Below, piece after piece: positions 16,155-21,778 of a DNA stretch of 21,778 nt. This DNA comes from Pseudomonadota bacterium. GTDB taxonomy: Bacteria > Pseudomonadota > Alphaproteobacteria > Sphingomonadales > Sphingomonadaceae. The stretch is from the NCBI GenBank assembly GCA_023433305.1, contig JAEZCZ010000010.1, positions 1 to 21,778 of the forward strand, given 5' to 3'. The notes under the pieces were generated by a model, which worked only from the letters and a program-made list of their open reading frames with translations, was not told where the DNA came from and did no database searches. A program made the position numbers and the translations under genes. How positions within the stretch are numbered: position 1 is the first letter of the stretch; each line of letters begins with the position of its first letter.

Positions 16155-16218
16155 CGCCGCTTTTGCTTCACCGCGCGAATAAAGGGAAGGTCGGTCACCG
16201 GGGATTTTCTTGTCCGCA

Positions 16219-17013
16219 ATGGATGCAAGCGCACCCATTCTGCTGTTCGATTCCGGCGTCGGTGGGCTCACCGTGCTGGCCGAATTGCGCAAGCTGCTGC
16301 CACAGGCGCCGGTGATCTACTTCGCGGACACCGCCGGGCTGCCGTACGGCGAGAAGACCGAGGCGGAGATCGCGGCGCGCGTGGCGGGGCTGCTCGGGCG
16401 GCTTAGCGAGCGTTACTCGCCGCGGCTGATCACCATCGCCTGCAACACCGCCTCCACCATTGCCCTGGGCATGGTGCGCGAGGTACTGAACGTGCCGATC
16501 GTCGGCACCGTCCCGGCCATCAAGCCGGCGGCGGCGATGACCGCGACCGGAACCATCGGCCTGCTCGGCACCGCCGCAACGATCCGGCAGGCCTACGTCG
16601 ACCGGCTCGAGGCGGAATTCGGCAATGGACACAAGCTGATCCGCCATGCCGCACCCGGGCTCGTCCAGGCGGCAGAAGCCATGCTCCACGGGGCTCAGCC
16701 GGACCTCGCGGTGATCGAGGCCGCGGCGAAAGGCCTGCGCAGCCAGCTGGGCGGCAGCGAGATCGACACCGTGGTGCTCGCCTGCACCCATTTCCCGCTG
16801 CTCGAGCCGCAGCTCGCCGCCGCGTTCGGGCCCGGGGTGCGTTTCGTGCACGGCGCCGAAGGGATCGCGCGCCGCATCGCGTTCCTCACCCGGGGCCAGC
16901 CTTTCGAGCGCACCGCGCCCGATCTCGTGCTGTTCACGGGTGATCCAGATCAATTCGCCCATCTCGTCCCTGCGCTAAGGCGCTATGGCCTCGAACGAGT
17001 GGAACGCTTCTAG
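16219..17013 (+). CDS. murI: Glutamate racemase
   Basis: The product (264 residues from the ATG) makes D-glutamate from L-glutamate for peptidoglycan, in the cytoplasm, without a cofactor. The two catalytic cysteines are visible in the family motifs: C75 in TIACNTAST and C189 in VVLACTHFPLLE. The N-terminal LLFDSGVGGLTVL (8-20) and PYGEKT (42-47) motifs are conserved, and the length is normal. The usual GDTAR is ADTAG here, which keeps the Asp. An in-frame TTG at 16210, three codons earlier, has a GGGGA five bases before it and is a plausible alternative start; the ATG has no good ribosome site. The gene is divergent from plsY and is followed by hemA after about 107 bases. Confidence 0.96.
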   Translation: MDASAPILLFDSGVGGLTVLAELRKLLPQAPVIYFADTAGLPYGEKTEAEIAARVAGLLGRLSERYSPRLITIACNTASTIALGMVREVLNVPIVGTVPAIKPAAAMTATGTIGLLGTAATIRQAYVDRLEAEFGNGHKLIRHAAPGLVQAAEAMLHGAQPDLAVIEAAAKGLRSQLGGSEIDTVVLACTHFPLLEPQLAAAFGPGVRFVHGAEGIARRIAFLTRGQPFERTAPDLVLFTGDPDQFAHLVPALRRYGLERVERF

Positions 17014-17030
17014 TTGCGAATCCGTCGCAA
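17014..17030. promoter_or_regulatory. Palindrome TTGCGA-N5-TCGCAA upstream of hemA
   Basis: TTGCGA at 17014-17019 and TCGCAA at 17025-17030 form a perfect inverted pair with a five-base spacer, directly after the murI stop and about 90 bases before hemA. The shape suits a dimeric regulator's operator, and hemA is commonly controlled in alphaproteobacteria (FnrL, Irr and similar). The bases do not match the FNR consensus (TTGAT-N4-ATCAA). It could instead be a weak terminator-like hairpin. Confidence 0.35.
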
Positions 17031-17073
17031 ACTCCGTGCTTTAAACCCGGGGACCCTTCGCCTAAGTGGCCCC

Positions 17074-17124
17074 ATGACTCACCGGCCGCGAGCTGTCGCG
17101 GCGCCAACGGGACCAGTCCGCTGA
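17074..17124 (+). CDS. Possible 16-codon leader peptide overlapping the hemA start
   Basis: An ATG at 17074 opens a short frame encoding MTHRPRAVAAPTGPVR and stopping at TGA 17122-17124. The stop shares two bases with the proposed hemA CTG start (CTGA, 17121-17124). This arrangement would allow ribosomes finishing the leader to restart on hemA. There is no clear ribosome site before the ATG, and short frames arise often by chance. The call rests mainly on the overlap geometry. Confidence 0.25.
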   Translation: MTHRPRAVAAPTGPVR

Positions 17125-18341
17125 ACTACGATCACATCTTCGACCAAGCGATCCAGCGCCTTCACGCCGAAGGCCGCTATCGCGTGTTCATCGACATCCT
17201 GCGCAACAAGGGCGCCTATCCGGATGCGCGCTGCTTCGCCCACCACAACGGGCCGCAGCCGATCACCGTGTGGTGCTCGAACGACTACCTCGCGATGGGC
17301 CAGCACTCGAAGGTCATCGCCGCGATGGAAGAGGCGCTGAACGACGTCGGCGCCGGCAGCGGCGGCACCCGCAACATCGGCGGCAACACGCACTACCACA
17401 TCCAGCTCGAGCGTGAGCTGGCCGACCTCCACGGCAAGGAAAGCGCGCTGCTGTTCACCAGCGGCTACGTCTCCAACGACGCGACGCTGTCCACCCTCGC
17501 CCGGCTGCTGCCCGGCTGCGTGATCTTCTCCGACGAGCTCAACCACGCGAGCATGATCGCCGGCATCCGCAACTCGGGCTGCGAGAAGCGCATCTTCCGC
17601 CACAACGACGTCGCGCACCTCGAAGAGCTGCTGGCGGGCGAGAACCCCGACGTGCCGAAGCTGATCGCGTTCGAGAGCGTCTATTCGATGGATGGCGACG
17701 TCGCCCCGATCCACGCGATCTGCGACCTGGCCGACAAGTACAACGCGCTGACCTACATCGACGAGGTCCACGCGGTCGGCATGTACGGGGCGCGCGGCGG
17801 CGGCATTTCGGAGCGCGACGAGGCCGCGCACCGCATCGACATCATCGAGGGCACGCTCGGCAAGGCGTTCGGCGTGATGGGCGGCTACATCGCGGCCGAC
17901 ACCAAGATCGTCGACTGCATTCGCAGCTATGCGCCGGGCTTCATCTTCACCACCTCGCTGAGCCCGGTGCTGGTCGCCGGTGTGCTCGCGGCGGTGCGCC
18001 ACCTCAAGCAAAGCTCGGCAGAGCGCGAGGGGCAGCAGGCTTCCGCCGCGATGCTCAAGCGCAAGTTCCGCGACGCCGGCCTGCCGGTGATGGACACGGT
18101 CACGCACATTGTCCCGCTGATGGTCGGCGACCCAGTTAGAGCCAAGAAAATCAGTGACATACTGCTCGCCGAATACGGCGTGTACGTGCAGCCGATCAAT
18201 TTCCCGACCGTGCCCCGCGGCACCGAGCGCCTACGCTTCACCCCCGGCCCGGCTCACACCGAGGCGATGATGGACGCGCTGACGAGCGCGCTGGTCGAGA
18301 TCTGGGACCGGCTCGAGCTGGAGCTCAAGAAAGCGGCCTGA
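17121..18341 (+). CDS. hemA: 5-Aminolevulinate synthase, apparently CTG-started
   Basis: This PLP-dependent enzyme condenses glycine with succinyl-CoA to 5-aminolevulinate, the first step of heme synthesis by the alphaproteobacterial C4 route. Counting from the CTG, the 406-residue protein begins (M)NYDHIFDQAIQRLHAEGRYR, the usual family N-terminus. The PLP lysine in EGTLGKAFGVMGGY then falls at K248, the number known for the Rhodobacter capsulatus enzyme. Other motifs are GSGGTRNIGGNTHYH (79-93), FTSGYVSNDA (112-121) and TYIDEVHAVG (211-220), with D214 contacting PLP. No in-frame ATG, GTG or TTG occurs between murI and residue 22. The first one, GTG at 17184, would delete the conserved first 21 residues. 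A GGGA lies eight bases before the CTG. A base error at 17121 is the main alternative. Confidence 0.93.
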   Translation: MNYDHIFDQAIQRLHAEGRYRVFIDILRNKGAYPDARCFAHHNGPQPITVWCSNDYLAMGQHSKVIAAMEEALNDVGAGSGGTRNIGGNTHYHIQLERELADLHGKESALLFTSGYVSNDATLSTLARLLPGCVIFSDELNHASMIAGIRNSGCEKRIFRHNDVAHLEELLAGENPDVPKLIAFESVYSMDGDVAPIHAICDLADKYNALTYIDEVHAVGMYGARGGGISERDEAAHRIDIIEGTLGKAFGVMGGYIAADTKIVDCIRSYAPGFIFTTSLSPVLVAGVLAAVRHLKQSSAEREGQQASAAMLKRKFRDAGLPVMDTVTHIVPLMVGDPVRAKKISDILLAEYGVYVQPINFPTVPRGTERLRFTPGPAHTEAMMDALTSALVEIWDRLELELKKAA

Positions 18342-18660
18342 GCGCCCTCCGGCCCTGGCCCGAACAGGCGGAGACATGCGAATGAAGCGCTTGATCGGGC
18401 GCTGAGCACCGCCGAAACAGCCCCAAACGCCGCCCGGACGGCGCCCGTGCGCGCCCCGCCGCCCGAACGCGGCCGCCCGCCCCTCGTCCCCTATCCGTAA
18501 ACCGCCGCCCGCTCAGGAACCCGGAGCGATCCTGGGGATCGAGCACTCTCCCCGATGCGGATTTGCAACAGTTGATTGGGTAAACCGTATCCCCGGATAC
18601 GGTTTCGATTGCGTCGCCATCCGGCGGCGCTATGGGCGCGGGTGTGAGGGGGAGGTTGCG
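18342..18660. other. 319-base non-coding spacer between hemA and the marR gene
   Basis: No credible gene lies here. The first 140 bases are extremely GC-rich and hold no clear terminator with a T-run. A small perfect hairpin, CGATCC-TGG-GGATCG, lies at 18527-18541. The word TAAACCG occurs at 18498-18504 and again inside the marR palindrome at 18581-18587, so the first copy may be an extra half-site. The last 100 bases are less GC-rich and should hold the marR promoter: a TTGATT at 18572-18577 is a possible -35 box whose -10 region would fall inside the palindrome. Confidence 0.5.
18582..18605. promoter_or_regulatory. Perfect 24-base palindrome, probable MarR operator
   Basis: AAACCGTATCC (18582-18592) and GGATACGGTTT (18595-18605) are exact reverse complements around a two-base centre. 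The site lies 55 bases before the marR start, over the likely -10 region. Length, symmetry and position all suit the operator of a MarR-family dimer that represses its own gene and the receptor gene behind it. The link to this MarR protein is inferred from position. Confidence 0.7.
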
Positions 18661-19119
18661 GTGAAGCTCGACGACATCGTCGGATACCGGCTGGACATGG
18701 CGCGCTGCGCGATGCTGCGCAGCCTGCACCGGCTGCTCGACGAAACCGGCTTCCGCCCCGCCGACACCACCGCCCTGCTGCTGATCAAGGACAATCCCGG
18801 GTGCGACCAGGCCGAGCTCGGCCGCGCGCTGGCGGGCAACCGGTCGGTCGGGATGAAAGTCGCCAGCCGGCTCGAGAAGCGCGGGCTGCTGATCCGGGCC
18901 AAGGGCCGCGACCGGCGCAGCAAGGGGCTGCACATCACGCCCGCCGGCGAGGCCAAGCTGGCCGAACTGCTGGCGCTGCACGAGCAATCCGAGGAACGGC
19001 TCGCCGCCGAGCTGGCGCCGGGCGAGCGCGAGACGCTGCTCAGGCTGCTGAACAAGATCGAACAAGCGGTGCTTCGGGAAGAAGCCGACCTGTCCGCATC
19101 GGGCAAGGAGGCCGCCTAG
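18661..19119 (+). CDS. MarR-family transcriptional regulator
   Basis: This 152-residue protein has the MarR arrangement: an N-terminal dimerisation helix (about 6-30), a winged helix-turn-helix at about 34-96 and a C-terminal dimerisation helix (about 98-145). CDQAELGRALAGNRSVGMKVASRLEKRGLL (48-77) is the recognition region, and the wing reads KGRDRRSKGLHITPAG (81-96), with the conserved DRR. Family members bind short palindromes as dimers and usually release on binding a small phenolic or lipophilic ligand, or on cysteine oxidation. C16 and C48 are the only cysteines. The start is a GTG with GGAGG five bases upstream. The gene is 67 bases before the TonB receptor gene, probably in one transcript, so it likely controls uptake of that receptor's substrate. 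Confidence 0.92.
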   Translation: MKLDDIVGYRLDMARCAMLRSLHRLLDETGFRPADTTALLLIKDNPGCDQAELGRALAGNRSVGMKVASRLEKRGLLIRAKGRDRRSKGLHITPAGEAKLAELLALHEQSEERLAAELAPGERETLLRLLNKIEQAVLREEADLSASGKEAA

Positions 19120-19186
19120 CCGCTCGGGTTGCAAGTTCTTCCGGGACGGCTCGTGCGCTGCCCCGGTTCGAAGGGGAGAAAGTGCC

Positions 19187-21691
19187 ATGAATACCCGGTT
19201 TGCCTTGTTATGTTCATCCGCCCTCGCGATGGTCGCGGCCCTGCCCGCCCAGGCGCAGGACACCGCCGCACCGCCCGCCGCCGCTGAGGAAAGCGGCGAG
19301 GACGTGATCCTGGTCACCGCGCAGTTCCGCGCGCAGAACCTGCAGGACACGCCGCTCGCCATCACGGCGGTCAACGCCGAGATGCTCGAGGCGCGTAGCC
19401 AGACCGACATCAGCCAGGTGGCGAACCAGGCCCCCTCGGTGACGCTCAAGCCGCAAGGCGCCGCGTTCGGCCCGTCGATGGCGGCGAACATCCGCGGCGT
19501 CGGGCAGTACGATTTCAACCCGGCGCTCGAGCCGGGCGTGGGCCTCTACGTCGACGACGTGTACTATGCGACGCTGACCGGCTCGATCTTCGACCTGCTC
19601 GACCTCGAGCGCGTCGAGATCCTGCGCGGGCCGCAGGGCACGCTCGCCGGCCGCAACTCGATCGGCGGCGCGGTGAAGCTCTATTCGCAGCGGCCCGAGG
19701 GCTCGAACACCGGCTCGATCCAGGCCGCCTATGGCAGCCGCAACCGCGTCGATCTACGCGGCAGCTTCGACTTCAACATCGCCGAAGGTTTCGACGCGCG
19801 CATCGCGGGCGTGGCCAAGCGGCAGGACGGATACGTCAAGCGGATGGACTTCGGCTGCGTCTATCCGGTGGGCGGCGGCGACCGCCTGCCGGCCGACGCA
19901 CCGCTCAACCCGGGCGCGGAGATCAACCCGGTCGGCGGCATCCCGGCCAACCTGCCGGCCACCAGCGACTGCGTGGTCGCGGACGAAGGCGAGGTCGATT
20001 ACATGGGCCTGCGCGGGCAGCTCCGTTTCCGGCCGACCGACACCATCGATATCAACATCTCGGGCGACTACACGATCGACGACCGCTGGCAGGTCGGCTC
20101 GGTGCTGCTGGAAACCTATTATCCCAACGGCACGTTGGGCAGCCCGCACTATCCGCTGCCGGCCAATCCGCCCTATAACAACCCGACACCGCCCGGCCGC
20201 GACATCAATCCCTACGGACCGGGCATCGCCTACGACACGCGCTTCGTGTGCGGGCCGTACTGCAACTTCGCCAGCTACACGAACGACCCCGACACGACCT
20301 GGCCGATCGGCGACCGGGTGCCTGGCCGGATCAAGTTCGAAGGCTGGGGCGTCGCGGGCAATGTCGAATGGGACATCGCCGACCGGCTGCAGCTCGTCTC
20401 GATCACGGCCTACCGCGAGTACACCTCGAACTTCGAGAACGACAACGACACCTCGCCGCTGGCGCACAGCCTCGGCTACGGCCCGCTGACGTTCGAGTTC
20501 TTCAGCCAGGAGCTGCGGCTCAACGGCGCCTTCGGGGCCAACGACGAGATCGAATACACCCTCGGCGGCTATTACAGCGACCAGACCTCGGTCTACACCT
20601 CGCTGCAGAGCCTGCGCGGATCGAACCTGCGCTTCGTGCAGAGCGACCCGGTCGAAGCCGACAGCAAGGCGGTGTTCGCCAACGTCGGCTGGACGCCGCT
20701 CGAGCGGCTGACGATCAACGCCGGCATCCGCTACACCGAGGAATCGAAGACCTACACCTACGTCCGGCGCGGCCCTGAGGGCGGCCCTGCCCCCGCCATC
20801 CTCGCCCCGCTCGACGGCCAGGTCGGCGAAGCGGCGGCCGAGCGCGTCGATTACCGTCTCGCGGCCCAGTACCGCTGGAGCGACGACTTCATGACCTATG
20901 CCCAGTACGCGACCGGCTTCAAGGGCGGCGGCGTCAACCCGCGTCCGTTCTATCCGCAGCAGGTCCTCTCGTTCGGGCCCGAGACGCTCGATTCGTGGGA
21001 GGCGGGCTTCAAGAGCGACTTCCTCGACCGGCGCGTGCGCCTCAACGTCGCGGCGTTCTTCAGCAAGTACAAGGACATCCAGCTCACGCTGACCAACTGC
21101 ACCGTGCAGGCCGGCGCCGGGTTCGGGGCGCCTTGCGCTCTGCCGACCAACGCCGGCGACGCCGAGGTCAAGGGCATCGAGGTCGAGGCCACGCTGCGCC
21201 CGGTCGACGGCCTGCTGATCGACGCGTCGGGCGCGTTCCTCGACTTCGACTACAAGGAGTTCGCCAGCTTCACGACGCCCACCGGCACGGTCAGCGTCGG
21301 GGGCCCGACCAACATCAACGCCCCGCAGTTCGGCGATTATCCGGCCTTCACGCCGCGCTGGAAGTGGAGCGTGGGCGCGCAATACGAGGCGGTCCTTCCG
21401 GGCAATGCCGGATCGATCACCCCGCGCATCGACGTGGCCTACCAGGGCGACATGCACGCCAACCCGATCAACCGCGAGAGCAACCTGATCGAGGACTACA
21501 CGCTCGCCAACGCCCGCCTGACCTGGCGCAACGCGGGCGAGGACCTCGAGGTGGCGCTCGAGGTGACCAACCTGTTCGACGAGTATTACTTCCTGTCGAT
21601 CAACGACCAGACCACCGGCGGCCAGGGCTATGCCAACGCGCAGCCCGGGCGCCCGCGCGAATGGGCGGTGAGCGTCAAGAAGAAGTTCTGA
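19187..21691 (+). CDS. TonB-dependent outer-membrane receptor, substrate unknown
   Basis: This 834-residue protein has a Sec signal peptide (1-23, cleavage after AQA). A TonB-box-like segment DVILVTAQ lies at 39-46, then a plug domain (about 52-165) with NLQDTPLAIT, NIRGVGQ and the ERVEILRGPQGTLAGRNSIGGAV signature. The remainder is a 22-strand beta-barrel ending in Phe (VKKKF), as expected for outer-membrane insertion by BAM. There is no N-terminal signalling domain, so it is not of the FecA/sigma-regulated type. Several loops contain paired cysteines (FGCVYP ... SDCVVAD, VCGPYCNF, NCTVQ ... PCALP) and one is Pro-rich near residues 322-345. This form is widespread in sphingomonads, with substrates ranging from siderophores to plant or aromatic compounds. 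A strong GGGGAG ribosome site precedes the ATG. Confidence 0.94.
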   Translation: MNTRFALLCSSALAMVAALPAQAQDTAAPPAAAEESGEDVILVTAQFRAQNLQDTPLAITAVNAEMLEARSQTDISQVANQAPSVTLKPQGAAFGPSMAANIRGVGQYDFNPALEPGVGLYVDDVYYATLTGSIFDLLDLERVEILRGPQGTLAGRNSIGGAVKLYSQRPEGSNTGSIQAAYGSRNRVDLRGSFDFNIAEGFDARIAGVAKRQDGYVKRMDFGCVYPVGGGDRLPADAPLNPGAEINPVGGIPANLPATSDCVVADEGEVDYMGLRGQLRFRPTDTIDINISGDYTIDDRWQVGSVLLETYYPNGTLGSPHYPLPANPPYNNPTPPGRDINPYGPGIAYDTRFVCGPYCNFASYTNDPDTTWPIGDRVPGRIKFEGWGVAGNVEWDIADRLQLVSITAYREYTSNFENDNDTSPLAHSLGYGPLTFEFFSQELRLNGAFGANDEIEYTLGGYYSDQTSVYTSLQSLRGSNLRFVQSDPVEADSKAVFANVGWTPLERLTINAGIRYTEESKTYTYVRRGPEGGPAPAILAPLDGQVGEAAAERVDYRLAAQYRWSDDFMTYAQYATGFKGGGVNPRPFYPQQVLSFGPETLDSWEAGFKSDFLDRRVRLNVAAFFSKYKDIQLTLTNCTVQAGAGFGAPCALPTNAGDAEVKGIEVEATLRPVDGLLIDASGAFLDFDYKEFASFTTPTGTVSVGGPTNINAPQFGDYPAFTPRWKWSVGAQYEAVLPGNAGSITPRIDVAYQGDMHANPINRESNLIEDYTLANARLTWRNAGEDLEVALEVTNLFDEYYFLSINDQTTGGQGYANAQPGRPREWAVSVKKKF

Positions 21692-21778
21692 GGGGGGAGG
21701 CCGGGCTGCGCTCACGCGCGGTCCGGCCATTCCGCGCGGTGGCGCGCGCGCCGCGTGCTGCTATGACCGCTCGATGGT

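Noticed and set aside
17074..17184. Frameshift in hemA joining the 17074 ATG frame to the enzyme
   Set aside because: The residues encoded from 17074 are not ALAS-like, and the family N-terminus begins exactly at 17121, so no frameshift is needed.
18375..18404. ATG frame of nine codons (MRMKRLIGR) after hemA
   Set aside because: Too short, no ribosome site, and no overlap with a following gene. It looks like chance.
21699..21728. GGCCGG ... CCGGCC inverted pair after the receptor gene, a possible terminator
   Set aside because: The stem is six bases with an 18-base loop and no T-run follows. Such pairs are frequent by chance in this GC content.
19754..21730. 658-codon open frame opposite the TonB receptor
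   Set aside because: The composition (Val/Ala/Arg/Asp-rich, no motifs) is typical of a mirrored GC-rich gene, and the plus-strand receptor is unambiguous.
21763..21778. ATG followed by five codons at the right edge, a possible next gene start
   Set aside because: Only 16 bases are available and no clear ribosome site precedes it, so it cannot be supported.
1..21778. CRISPR arrays, tRNAs, rRNAs, insertion sequences or prophage genes
   Set aside because: No regularly spaced repeats, tRNA-like cloverleaf, transposase or phage motifs were seen by eye on either strand.

Overview
The window is GC-rich chromosomal DNA from an alphaproteobacterium, most likely Sphingomonadales (Erythrobacteraceae or Sphingomonadaceae type). 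The grounds are a C4-pathway 5-aminolevulinate synthase (hemA), the lepB-rnc-era cluster, a TonB-dependent receptor of the 'VTAQ.R..NLQDTPLAIT' kind common in sphingomonads, and short intergenic palindromes of a style I associate with that order. The species cannot be named from the sequence alone. Nearly all of it is dense core genome. I see no insertion sequence, prophage, tRNA, rRNA or CRISPR array.

Left part (1-5438). A truncated glutathione reductase (gor) and an RhlE-like DEAD-box helicase lie on the minus strand, separated by a nested palindromic repeat (713-820). Then come an MFS exporter, a PAS-GGDEF diguanylate cyclase and a lipocalin lipoprotein on the plus strand.

Middle (5468-11046). 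Glucose-6-phosphate isomerase (pgi) on the minus strand diverges from lepB-rnc-era on the plus strand. In that operon each gene starts inside the stop codon of the one before (TTGA, then GTGA). era converges on a 14-TM DHA2-type MFS exporter with one base between the two stop codons.

Right-middle (11100-16118). A minus-strand operon reads plsY (phospholipid acyltransferase), dprA (DNA uptake/RecA loader), an uncharacterised three-TM protein, topA (DNA topoisomerase I) and a 59-residue Myb/SANT-like putative DNA-binding protein. Three of its four junctions are 4-base stop/start overlaps. The operon diverges from murI (glutamate racemase).

Right end (16219-21691). murI and hemA are followed by a 319-base spacer, a MarR regulator and a TonB-dependent outer-membrane receptor. 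A perfect 24-base palindrome upstream of the marR gene is a good candidate operator for the marR/receptor pair.

The most interesting points are: hemA, whose conserved N-terminus begins at a CTG with no ATG, GTG or TTG available in the right place, preceded by a 16-codon reading frame whose stop overlaps that CTG; the MarR palindrome and the receptor of unknown substrate; and two small uncharacterised genes translationally coupled into the dprA/topA operon. I found no convincing new multi-gene defence or biosynthetic system.
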